In this document: positions 1 to 6,337 of the stretch, one piece after another | Position numbering within the stretch: the stretch's first letter is position 1 | Layout: the number at the start of each line of letters is the position of its first letter | Assembly (NCBI GenBank): GCA_946405655.1 | Contig: CAMJHX010000016.1 | Location: 1-12,969 of the forward strand | Direction of reading: 5' to 3' | Length of the DNA stretch: 12,969 nucleotides | DNA from: an uncultured Clostridia bacterium | GTDB taxonomy: Bacteria; Bacillota; Clostridia; Oscillospirales; Oscillospiraceae | Translations under genes and position numbers: made by a program | The notes under the pieces: generated by a model | Told to the model about the DNA's origin: nothing | The model's database searches: none | What the model saw: the letters and a program-made list of their open reading frames with translations, nothing else

Positions 1-1275
1 GGCCGGAAGGATGTGGTTTGCCACCACATACATGCGCCGCACCAGCAGCCCCTGATCCACGATCTGATCGAACAGCGTCGTGGCGGCGTCCAGAATCTGC
101 TGCGTGGAGGCGGTTTGACCGCCCAGATTGATCGAGCCGTGCGCGCTGCTCGGAGCCGAGCGGCCGTAATAATCCCGTGATACTGCGCCCTGAAAGCTCT
201 GCCGCCGTTCGGCGTCGGCGAGATTTTCCCGGTCATAGCCGACACTCAGCACAATCTGATCCGTCGTCAGATGCTTTTCCTTCAGATCCATGCTCAAGAG
301 ATCCGTCATCTCCCGCAGAACCAGCCGCGCCTTGGCGAACGGATAGGGCATATGCAGCACCTGCCCGGAGGAAAGACTGCTGCTCTCCGGGCGGTAGGCT
401 TTGATATCCCGGATCGTGCAGGGCTCCCAGCCCCAGGCGTGGTCGATGAGCAGCTCGGCATTGACGCCGAACATGCGGTAGAGCGTCTCCGCGTTCGTGA
501 GACTGAAGCGCGCCACGTCTCCCATCGTGTAAAGCCCGCAGGCGGCGAGCCGCTTGGCGTAGCCCGGACCGAGCCGCCAGAAGTCTGTCAGCGGCTTGTG
601 ATCCCAGAGCAGCTCGCGGTAGCTGCGCTCAGTCAGCTCGGCGATGCGCACGCCGTCTTTGTCGGCAGGGCTCTTCTTCGCCCAAATGTCCATGGCGATC
701 TTGCACAGATAGAGATTCGGCCCGATCCCCGCCGTGGCGGTGATGCCGGTGGTGCTCAGCACGTCCCGGATGATGCGCATGGCAAAGTCATGCGCGGTCT
801 CGCCGCGCACGCCGAGATACATCGTCGCGTCGATGAAGACCTCGTCGATGGAATAGACGTGGATGTCCTCGGGGGCGACGTATTTCAGATAGATCTGATA
901 GATCTGCGTGCTCACCTCGATATACCGCGCCATCTCCGGCACGGCGACGAGATAGCCCAGCGCCTTGCAGGGGTCGGCAAGCTCCGATGCGTCTGTGGCC
1001 TCGCCCTCGAGAATGTGGTGCGGGGCAAGCGCGCGGCGCTCGTTGTTGATCTCCTCCACCCGGCGCACGACCTCAAACAGCCGCGCGCGCCCGGAGATGC
1101 CGTGCGCCTTCAGCGCGGGCGACACCGCAAGACAAATTGTCTTTGTTGTGCGGCTCTCGTCAGCGACGACCAGATGCGTCGTCAGCGGATCCAGCCCGCG
1201 GTCCCTGCAGGCGACGGAGGCATAAAACGACTTCAGGTCGATTGCAATATAGGTTTTTGAAGATGGATTGTTCAT
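1..1275 (-). CDS. Y-family translesion DNA polymerase (UmuC/UvrX-like), C-terminus outside window
   Basis: Translating the minus strand from the ATG at 1273-1275 gives 425 codons open to the window edge, so the C-terminus is missing. The protein starts MNNPSSKTYIAIDLKSFYAS. Asp13 and the YSIDEVFID block (residues 141-149, Asp144 and Glu145) are the three metal-binding acids of Y-family polymerases, and Tyr18 sits at the steric-gate position. The palm is followed by a helix-hairpin-helix/thumb stretch (LWDHKPLTDFWRLGPGYAKR) and a little-finger region. Such enzymes insert nucleotides opposite damaged template bases. The layout resembles the Firmicutes UvrX/YqjW branch more than classical DinB, including an insertion between motif I and the SIDE motif. 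The usual Glu after the SFYASV segment is Ala22 here. A GAAGGTG ribosome binding site lies 5 bases before the ATG. It is the last visible gene of a repair operon with a helicase and an AlkD-like protein upstream. No LexA box was recognised. Confidence 0.93.
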   Translation of the reverse strand, partial: MNNPSSKTYIAIDLKSFYASVACRDRGLDPLTTHLVVADESRTTKTICLAVSPALKAHGISGRARLFEVVRRVEEINNERRALAPHHILEGEATDASELADPCKALGYLVAVPEMARYIEVSTQIYQIYLKYVAPEDIHVYSIDEVFIDATMYLGVRGETAHDFAMRIIRDVLSTTGITATAGIGPNLYLCKIAMDIWAKKSPADKDGVRIAELTERSYRELLWDHKPLTDFWRLGPGYAKRLAACGLYTMGDVARFSLTNAETLYRMFGVNAELLIDHAWGWEPCTIRDIKAYRPESSSLSSGQVLHMPYPFAKARLVLREMTDLLSMDLKEKHLTTDQIVLSVGYDRENLADAERRQSFQGAVSRDYYGRSAPSSAHGSINLGGQTASTQQILDAATTLFDQIVDQGLLVRRMYVVANHILPA

Positions 1276-1292
1276 AGGAACACCTTCGTACC

Positions 1293-1369
1293 AGTTAGGA
1301 GTTAGGAATTAGGAGTTAGGAGTTGGGGGGATGGAATCACTCCTCACTCCTAACTCCTCACTCCTAACT
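1293..1369. repeat. Heptamer-built long inverted repeat between helicase and polymerase genes
   Basis: Left arm 1293-1323 and right arm 1339-1369 are inverted copies matching at 28 of 31 positions, with a 15-base loop. Each arm is itself a run of 7-base units: GTTAGGA and variants on the left, CACTCCT/AACTCCT on the right. The element fills nearly the whole spacer, and its right end enters the helicase stop codon (1368-1370). No T-run follows on either side, so it is not a standard intrinsic terminator. In the mRNA it would form a long hairpin between the two cistrons, leaving the polymerase ribosome binding site just outside. It resembles dispersed intergenic heptamer repeats or small MITE-like palindromes; the origin is inferred. 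Confidence 0.85.
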
Positions 1370-3521
1370 AAGCTTGTTCCAATGTGAGCTTTACCTTAAA
1401 TGAAATCGATCTTGCCGTCTTTACATTGTCAAACTGCACCACATGCGCTCCCTTTTCCGTATCGACGGCGATGACCGTGCCGGGGCCGAGGATGCTGTGG
1501 CGCACGCGCTGGCCGACGGTGAACTCGCCCTGCGGCAGCGATTCCGGCAGATGCTTTTCCTTCATGGCAATATAGCTCTTCGCGTCCTCAATGAGGCCCG
1601 GGCGCGGCTTCGGGTCCTGCTCCAGATGCTCCTCGCCGATGTCGAGCAGGAAGCGCGAGAGATAGCGCGGCGCGCCGTCGATGCCGCGGCCCTCCGCCTC
1701 GGAGAGATAGAGCCGCTGCTCTGCGCGCGTGACGGCGACGAAGGCCAGCCGCCGCTCCTCCTCCATGGCAGGGAGCGTGCGCACCTTCCGGCTCGGGAAG
1801 ATGCCCTCGTTCATGCCGCAGAGAAAGACATACGGAAATTCCAGACCCTTGGCGGCGTGGACGGTCATGAGCTTCACCTTGTCCGCGTGATCGTCCGTGT
1901 CGCTGTTGGTGAAGAGCGCCACATGTGCGAGATAGTGCTCCAGCGTGGCCTCCTCGCCGCAGGTCGTCTCATATTCGTAAATGGACTGCTTCAGCTCCGC
2001 GAGGTTGTCCAGCCGCTCCTGACTGCCCTCGGTGCGGAGCATGGTCTCATAGCCGCTGCGGTTCATCAGATCGCTCAGCAGCTCCGAGATCGGCCGCTCG
2101 GCATAGGAGGCGGAAAACTCCTCCACAAGCTTCACAAACTGCGCGCCCTTCGTGCCCTTGAAGAGCGGATCCTCGAGATTCCGGCGCAGAGCCGTGTAGA
2201 GCGAGCAGCCCTCCTTCGCGGCGTACTCCTCCAGAAACCGCATGCGCCGCTGGCCGAGGTTGCGCTTGGGCGTGTTGGCAACGCGGCGGAAGGAGAGATC
2301 GTCCTTCATGGCAATCATGCGCAGATAGCTCAGCGCGTCTTTAATTTCCATGCGCGCGAAAAACTGCACGCCGCTGTAGATCGTGTAGGGGATTTTCCGC
2401 TTCTGCAGGATCGTCTCCACCGTGCGCGTCACATAGTGCGCGCGGTAGAGCACGGTCATGTCCCGATAGGGCACGCCCTCGTCGTGCAGATTCTGCATCT
2501 GGAAGGCGATCCACTCCGCCTCCTTTTCGGCATTGGGCGCGTGGTGGCAGAGAACGCTTTTTCCGTCCGGCAGGGTGGGGATCAGATCCTTCTGGATGCG
2601 ATAGCTGTTTTTGGCAATCAGCGCGTTCGCGGCCTGCAGAATTTGCGGCGTGGAGCGGTAATTTTCCGTCATCAGGATCGTCTTTGTGCCGGGGAAATGC
2701 GTTTCAAACTGCATCAGGTACTTCACGTCCGCGCCGCGCCAGGTGTAGATCGTCTGGTCCGGATCGCCCACGATGAAGAGGTTCTTGTGGTAGCCGCAGA
2801 GCACCTCCATCAGCTCGTACTGCAGACCGTCAATGTCCTGAAACTCGTCGATCATGATGTATTCCAGCCGCTGCTGCCACTTGAGGCGGATCTCCGGATT
2901 CTCCTGAAAGATGTAGAGCGAGAATTTGATCAGATCGTTGTAGTCGAGCGCGAAGCATTTCTTTTCCTGATAGAGATAGCCGTAAAAGATGATCTCCTGC
3001 GTCGCCGTTGCGTGCAGATACTTTTCGTGCAGCGTCTCGAGCGACATGGTGATCATGTCGAGATAATAGTCCGGGTGCTTGAAGAGCTTCTGGATCTCAA
3101 TCATGTCCCGCGCGTCGGAGAAGGTCATGTCCCGCAGCGTCAGCCCGCGCTCCTCGTAGATGATGGCGAGCATGGCGTCGATGTCGGAGTTGTCGAGCAC
3201 GAGAAAGCTCTTCGGATACTGCACGGCGTGGCTGTCCTCCTGCAGGATGGACACGCAGAAGCCGTGGAAGGTGTTGATATAGCCGGTGTCGTTGTCGCCG
3301 GTGAGATTGTGGATGCGCTGGCGCATCTCGTTTGCGGCCTTGTTCGTGAAGGTGACGCAGAGAATGTTGCCGGGCAGGATGCCCATTTCGTTCACCAGAA
3401 AGGCGAAGCGGTGGGTGAGGGCCCGTGTTTTGCCGGAGCCCGCGCCCGCGATCACGCGCACAAAGCCCTCCGTCGTCGTCACGGCCTCCAGCTGCGCCGC
3501 GTTCAGATTTGCCTGATCCAT
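1368..3521 (-). CDS. pcrA: ATP-dependent DNA helicase, PcrA/UvrD family (SF1A)
   Basis: The 717-residue product has the full superfamily 1A motif set in order: Q-motif NAAQLEAV (7-14), Walker A AGAGSGKT (25-32), Walker B IMIDEFQD (222-229), motif III VGDPDQTIYTWRGA (251-264), motif IV TENYRS (285-290), motif V TVHAAKGLEF (553-562) and motif VI VAVTRA (595-600). The C-terminal segment GQRVRHSILGPGTV (670-683) starts the Tudor-like tail that in PcrA/UvrD contacts RNA polymerase. Length is slightly below the usual ~730-750. The family unwinds 3'-5' in nucleotide excision repair, removes recombinase filaments and acts at transcription-replication conflicts. The ATG at 3519-3521 is preceded by GGAGGTGA, which overlaps the stop of the AlkD-like gene 4 bases upstream, so translation is probably coupled. 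PcrA is normally essential. A paralogue specialised for repair cannot be excluded, given the neighbours. Confidence 0.95.
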   Translation of the reverse strand: MDQANLNAAQLEAVTTTEGFVRVIAGAGSGKTRALTHRFAFLVNEMGILPGNILCVTFTNKAANEMRQRIHNLTGDNDTGYINTFHGFCVSILQEDSHAVQYPKSFLVLDNSDIDAMLAIIYEERGLTLRDMTFSDARDMIEIQKLFKHPDYYLDMITMSLETLHEKYLHATATQEIIFYGYLYQEKKCFALDYNDLIKFSLYIFQENPEIRLKWQQRLEYIMIDEFQDIDGLQYELMEVLCGYHKNLFIVGDPDQTIYTWRGADVKYLMQFETHFPGTKTILMTENYRSTPQILQAANALIAKNSYRIQKDLIPTLPDGKSVLCHHAPNAEKEAEWIAFQMQNLHDEGVPYRDMTVLYRAHYVTRTVETILQKRKIPYTIYSGVQFFARMEIKDALSYLRMIAMKDDLSFRRVANTPKRNLGQRRMRFLEEYAAKEGCSLYTALRRNLEDPLFKGTKGAQFVKLVEEFSASYAERPISELLSDLMNRSGYETMLRTEGSQERLDNLAELKQSIYEYETTCGEEATLEHYLAHVALFTNSDTDDHADKVKLMTVHAAKGLEFPYVFLCGMNEGIFPSRKVRTLPAMEEERRLAFVAVTRAEQRLYLSEAEGRGIDGAPRYLSRFLLDIGEEHLEQDPKPRPGLIEDAKSYIAMKEKHLPESLPQGEFTVGQRVRHSILGPGTVIAVDTEKGAHVVQFDNVKTARSISFKVKLTLEQA

Positions 3522-3525
3522 GCCG

Positions 3526-4218
3526 TCACCTCCGTTCGGATTTTCGCCGCAGCGTTTTTAAGTATGCCTTCTGCTCCGGCGTGATGCGAAAGCTCTCCAC
3601 GGCTTTCTGGATGGTTTTATTGTGTACCCAGAGATTGAGGCGGTTCTGCTCCAGATACGGAACCGCAGCTTCATACTGCTTTGCCAGCGCGGTGGCGAAA
3701 AACCACGCCTGCATCATGCGAATGTAATATTCCTTCCGCTGCACCGCTGCGGCCTGCTCCAAAATCTCCGGGGAGAATTCCGCATCCAGAAAGTGATCCA
3801 TGAGCATCTTGAGCGCAAAGCGCACGGTGTATTCATGCGCTGCCGCAATCCATTCCTCGATCTTCGCGCGCAGCGCCGCCCGATTTTTCCGGAATGCCTT
3901 CGGCGTGAGCTGGTCGCAGGTGGCCCAGTTGTCCACACAGGGGAGAAAGGCGTCCGTCTGCGCCAGAGCCGTCTCAAAATCCTTTTCCAATGCGATCAGA
4001 AAGGCGTGGAGCTGATTCTCTTCAAAATAGACATGCGGCAGGGCGCGGAGAAACGCCTCCGCCTCCGCCGTTCCGCGCAGCTCCTTAGCCAGCGACCGCA
4101 GCGCCGGTGTGCGAACGCCGATGAAGGCTTCTTCGCCCACGGTGGGCATCAGCGGGCGCTGAAACGCGGCGTAGTCCGCGTCCCGCAGCGCGAACAGCCG
4201 TTCCTGTATGGCGGTCAT
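3526..4218 (-). CDS. DNA alkylation repair protein, AlkD-like HEAT-repeat glycosylase family
   Basis: A 230-residue all-helical protein of the DNA alkylation repair (AlkD-like, ALK/HEAT repeat) family. The segment VDNWATCDQL carries Trp98 and Asp102 with the W-x3-D spacing of AlkD Trp109/Asp113. Trp172 in YYIRMMQAWFFATALAK matches AlkD Trp187. These residues hold and excise bulky or cationic alkylated bases such as 3- and 7-methylpurines. I chose the ATG at 4216-4218 because AAAGGAG sits 9 bases upstream. The frame is open upstream to an ATG at 4260, but that codon lies upstream of the predicted transcription start of the strong promoter at 4249-4277, so it cannot be used. This is the first gene of the repair operon; its last codons hold the helicase ribosome binding site. 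The alkylation substrate has not been read from the sequence, only the family. Confidence 0.9.
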   Translation of the reverse strand: MTAIQERLFALRDADYAAFQRPLMPTVGEEAFIGVRTPALRSLAKELRGTAEAEAFLRALPHVYFEENQLHAFLIALEKDFETALAQTDAFLPCVDNWATCDQLTPKAFRKNRAALRAKIEEWIAAAHEYTVRFALKMLMDHFLDAEFSPEILEQAAAVQRKEYYIRMMQAWFFATALAKQYEAAVPYLEQNRLNLWVHNKTIQKAVESFRITPEQKAYLKTLRRKSERR

Positions 4219-4248
4219 AGGCAGACTCCTTTCCATCCTTGTGATCGT

Positions 4249-4277
4249 ATTATACCTCAATCGCTGACAATCGTCAA
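4249..4277 (-). promoter_or_regulatory. Sigma-A type promoter of the repair operon
   Basis: Reading the minus strand, TTGACG (-35, 4272-4277) and a perfect TATAAT (-10, 4249-4254) are separated by exactly 17 bases. The predicted start of transcription is near 4242, some 24 bases before the ATG at 4218. This is one of the best consensus matches in the window, implying strong basal expression of the AlkD-like, helicase and polymerase genes. It abuts the terminator of the flavoprotein gene. Confidence 0.85.
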
Positions 4278-4287
4278 GTATAGACGC

Positions 4288-4321
4288 AAAAGAATGCCGC
4301 CGCCGGGACGCCGGCAGCGGC
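4288..4321 (-). terminator. Intrinsic terminator of the flavoprotein gene
   Basis: GCCGCCGCCGG (4296-4306) and CCGGCAGCGGC (4311-4321) form an 11-base arm pair with one mismatch and a 4-base loop. On the minus strand the hairpin is followed by ATTCTTTTG. It begins 9 bases after the distal stop codon of the flavoprotein frame (4330-4332) and ends just before the -35 of the repair operon promoter, so it isolates the two units. Confidence 0.8.
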
Positions 4322-4329
4322 TGAGACGT

Positions 4330-4878
4330 TTAGTGAATGGAATAGCCGAGGTCGTAGGCCTGCTTCAGCTCCGGCTTTTCCTTCGTGTCGCCGGGCTGCG
4401 TCACCCAGGGGCAGAGGATCTTGCCGAGGCTCTTCCAGCCGATGTGCTGTTACAGATGGTCATACCAGTGCTCGCTCTCCTCAAATCCGCTGCCCTCGGC
4501 GGCCATGATCAGCACGCTCTCCTTCACCGGGTTGCGGTAGTTCGGATCGCACTCCGCCACGGCGAACAGTCTATCGAAGGCGTTCTTGAGAAAGCCGGAG
4601 ATGAACCAGTAGTACAGGGGAGAGGCCAGAACCACGACGTCCGCCTCCTTGTAAACCGGGTAGATCTGCTGCATGTCATCCTTCTGCACGCAGGGGCATG
4701 TCTCGTCCTTGCCGCCGCCCCAGCAGCCGAGACAGCCGCGGATGCTCATGCCGGCGAGATGAAACTCCGTCACCTCATTGCCGGCGGCCTTTGCGCCCTC
4801 GGCAAAGGCGGCGGTGAGGGAGGAGGTGTTGCCCGCCTTGCGGGGGCTGCCGTTTAAGATCACGATCTTTTTTGCCAT
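4330..4878 (-). pseudogene. Flavodoxin-fold NAD(P)H-dependent FMN reductase interrupted by an in-frame TAA
   Basis: The frame starts MAKKIVILNGSPRKAGNTSS, the classic FMN-phosphate loop of flavodoxin-like reductases, and has the second flavin loop ASPLYYW (about 85-91) plus a cysteine cluster GCLGCWGG followed by CPC (about 48-62). Translation stops after 142 codons at TAA 4450-4452 (context CAT CTG TAA CAG). The same frame then continues for 39 codons (QHIGWKSLGKILCP... to ...QAYDLGYSIH) to a second TAA at 4330-4332, right before the terminator. That tail looks like the normal C-terminus of the family, giving a full length near 182 residues. A single base change therefore seems to have truncated the gene; a sequencing error is the alternative. 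The core flavin-binding part remains, so partial function is possible. The ATG at 4876-4878 is chosen for its AAAGGAG; an open extension to 4947 would cross the regulatory region. The gene is divergent from the HxlR regulator, the usual arrangement for redox-responsive control. Confidence 0.8.
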
Positions 4879-4899
4879 GATGCATTCTCCTTTTTCCGG

Positions 4900-4928
4900 T
4901 TGCATTCGGGATGTTCGTATGCTACCAT
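4900..4928 (+). promoter_or_regulatory. Possible promoter of the HxlR-family regulator gene
   Basis: TTGCAT (4900-4905) and TACCAT (4923-4928) are 17 bases apart on the plus strand. Each is only a partial match to the sigma-A consensus. An opposing weak candidate for the flavoprotein gene, TTGAAT at 4939-4944 with CATACG at 4916-4921 on the minus strand, overlaps it. The region must hold divergent promoters, but neither assignment is secure. Confidence 0.3.
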
Positions 4929-4946
4929 GGGAACGTAAATTCAACA

Positions 4947-4971
4947 AGTACCAACATAAACGTTAGGTACT
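4947..4971. promoter_or_regulatory. Candidate HxlR operator in the divergent spacer
   Basis: AGTACC (4947-4952) and GGTACT (4966-4971) are perfect inverted copies 13 bases apart, extended inward by AAC and GTT. A second overlapping palindrome, GTTAG-GTA-CTAAC, spans 4962-4974. The site lies between the start codons of the divergent flavoprotein and HxlR genes, next to the regulator ribosome binding site. Winged-helix regulators of this family bind such dyads as dimers. Binding is inferred. Confidence 0.55.
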
Positions 4972-4989
4972 AACCCGGAGGAAAGCTAT

Positions 4990-5331
4990 GTGGATCGAAA
5001 TCCCATCGAGGAGGCGCGCTTCAGCGACACGGGCTACAGCTATACGCTCTCGCTCATCTCCGGCAAGTATAAGCCGGTCATCCTCTATTGCCTGATGGAA
5101 TATGAGCCGGTGCGCTTCAATCAGATGCAGCGCTATCTCGGCCGCGTCGCGGATAAGACGCTCAGCCAGAACCTCAAGGAGCTGGAGCGCGACGGGCTCA
5201 TCCGCCGCAAGATGTATCCCGAGGTGCCGCCGCGCGTGGAGTATTCTCTCACCGAGCGGGGCAGCAGTCTGGTGCGCGTGCTCGACCGTCTCTGCGACTG
5301 GGGACTCGAGCACCGGAACGACCTGATCTGA
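4990..5331 (+). CDS. HxlR-family winged-helix transcriptional regulator
   Basis: A 113-residue protein of HxlR length and pattern: SLISGKYKPVILYCL (helix 1-2), VRFNQMQRYLG with TLSQNLKELERDGLI (the DNA-reading helix-turn-helix), and a wing carrying PPRVEYSLTERG. Members (HxlR, YodB, HypR, CatR) are dimeric and often sense electrophiles, quinones or disulfide stress through cysteines. The N-terminal sensor cysteine of YodB/HypR is absent here; the cysteines present are Cys34 and Cys102, so another signal or thiol may be used. The start is GTG at 4990, placed 8 bases after GGAGG; an ATG overlapping it at 4988 is in the wrong frame. It probably controls the divergent flavoprotein and itself. No clear terminator separates it from the CHAP gene 55 bases downstream, so the two may be co-transcribed. 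Confidence 0.92.
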   Translation: MDRNPIEEARFSDTGYSYTLSLISGKYKPVILYCLMEYEPVRFNQMQRYLGRVADKTLSQNLKELERDGLIRRKMYPEVPPRVEYSLTERGSSLVRVLDRLCDWGLEHRNDLI

Positions 5332-5386
5332 CACCAAAACGCCGAGCGCTGCATAGCATGGAGCAAAACCGAAAGGAGAGAGCGCC

Positions 5387-6148
5387 ATGACCGCCGCGCA
5401 GGCGAGAGCCCGCTTTGTTGCGCAGGCTCAGCAGTATATCGGCATCCGGGAGAGCTCCGGCGCCCACAAAGAAATCATTCGAATCTACAATTCCATCCGT
5501 CCGCTGCCGAGAGGCTTTCAGATGAACACGTCTCTGCCGTGGTGCGCGGCCTTTGTCAGCGCCGTGGCGCAGCAGTGCGGCATGACGGACATCGTCCCGC
5601 CGGAGTGCAGCTGCTGGTATATGATGAGCGGCTTTCAGCGGCTCGGTGAATGGACGGAGCGCGACGATTATGTGCCGAGCGCCGGCGATGTGGTCTTCTA
5701 CGACTGGCAGGATTCCGGCACGGGAGACAGTCTCGGCGTGCCGGATCACGTCGGCATCGTGGAGCAGTGCTACGGCAGCCGCATCGTTGTCATCGAGGGC
5801 AATTACGGCGACAGTGTGGCGCGGCGCTATCTCACCGTCGGCGCGCGGTATATCCGCGGCTACGGGCTTCCGAATTTCGCGCGCTGGGCAAAGGAGCACG
5901 GCAGCGCAGAGAAACCGACCGGGGAGGGATATCGAATGACCATGCTCAGCAAAGGCAGCCGCGGCTATCAGGTGCGGGTCGCGCAGAGTCTTTTGATTCT
6001 CAACGGCTGCTCCTGCGGCAGCTACGGCGCGGACGGCGTGTTCGGCAGCGCCACGCTTTCCGCCGTGAGGAAGTACCAGCGAGCGAAGGGGCTTGCGGTG
6101 GACGGCATCGTCGGCCCGAACACATGGAACGCGCTGCTGGGGCTTTGA
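5387..6148 (+). CDS. CHAP-domain amidase/endopeptidase with C-terminal peptidoglycan-binding domain (endolysin-like)
   Basis: The 253-residue product has an N-terminal CHAP (NlpC/P60-like) catalytic domain, with Cys53 in LPWCAAFVSAV, His121 in VPDHVGIVE, and Glu137/Asn139 in VIEGNY as the likely catalytic set. A linker near 170-185 leads to a peptidoglycan_binding_1 domain (about 186-252) with the typical GADGVFGSATLSAVRKYQ and VDGIVGPNTWNALL repeats. Such proteins cut peptide bonds or the amide link in peptidoglycan. There is no signal peptide or membrane segment, as in phage endolysins that rely on a holin, yet no phage gene is nearby. The ATG at 5387 follows AAAGGAGAG. No convincing promoter of its own was found; transcription may come from the HxlR gene. 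It could be a prophage remnant, an autolysin exported another way, or a lysis-released enzyme. Confidence 0.88.
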   Translation: MTAAQARARFVAQAQQYIGIRESSGAHKEIIRIYNSIRPLPRGFQMNTSLPWCAAFVSAVAQQCGMTDIVPPECSCWYMMSGFQRLGEWTERDDYVPSAGDVVFYDWQDSGTGDSLGVPDHVGIVEQCYGSRIVVIEGNYGDSVARRYLTVGARYIRGYGLPNFARWAKEHGSAEKPTGEGYRMTMLSKGSRGYQVRVAQSLLILNGCSCGSYGADGVFGSATLSAVRKYQRAKGLAVDGIVGPNTWNALLGL

Positions 6149-6172
6149 AATTCTCATCTTATATGCTATACT
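6145..6172 (+). promoter_or_regulatory. Extended -10 promoter of the redox operon
   Basis: TTGAAA (6145-6150) and TATACT (6167-6172) are 16 bases apart, and the -10 is preceded by TGC, the extended -10 signature. The -35 overlaps the stop codon of the CHAP gene. Predicted transcription start is near 6179, about 20 bases before the mini-protein ATG, so the redox genes have their own promoter. Confidence 0.7.
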
Positions 6173-6199
6173 GAAGAAAAATATATTTGGAGATATGCA

Positions 6200-6337
6200 A
6201 TGAAACGAGAGTATTTGACCTATGCCGTCGCGCTTCTGGCGCTGGCGTCCTGCGTCTTCGGCGCTGTGCGCGGCGAGACGGCGGATGTGCTGCAGAAAGC
6301 GGCGGCTCTCTGTCTGGAGTGCTGCGGCATTGGCTGA
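6200..6337 (+). CDS. CD1871A-type CXXC mini membrane protein, 45 aa
   Basis: The frame runs from ATG 6200-6202 to TGA 6335-6337 and encodes 45 residues, beginning MKREYLTYAVALLALASCVF. One hydrophobic helix (about 7-22) is followed by GAVRGETADVLQKA and a C-terminal motif ALCLECCGIG with Cys38, Cys41 and Cys42. Size, charge pattern and the CLEC-GIG ending match the CD1871A family of CXXC-motif proteins found in clostridia next to membrane 4Fe-4S proteins; the function of that family is not established to my knowledge. GGAG lies 7 bases before the ATG. The last 8 bases overlap the TTG start of the next gene, suggesting coupling. The cysteines may bind metal or exchange thiols/electrons with the neighbouring iron-sulfur protein (inference). 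Confidence 0.8.
   Translation: MKREYLTYAVALLALASCVFGAVRGETADVLQKAAALCLECCGIG

Noticed and set aside
1276..1292. Possible LexA (SOS) box before the polymerase start
   Set aside because: CGAAGGTGTTCC resembles the half-sites, but the spacing is too short for the CGAAC-N4-GTTYG consensus, and the GAAGGTG is explained by the ribosome binding site.
1443..3584. 713-codon open frame on the plus strand opposite the helicase gene
   Set aside because: Low-complexity, Arg/Val/Leu/His-rich product typical of the antisense frame of a GC-rich gene; the minus strand encodes a complete PcrA with all motifs.
4450..4452. Stop-codon readthrough or genetic code recoding of TAA
   Set aside because: TAA is used as a normal terminal stop by purB and the lipoprotein gene, and no recoding structure is evident, so a plain nonsense mutation or sequence error is simpler.
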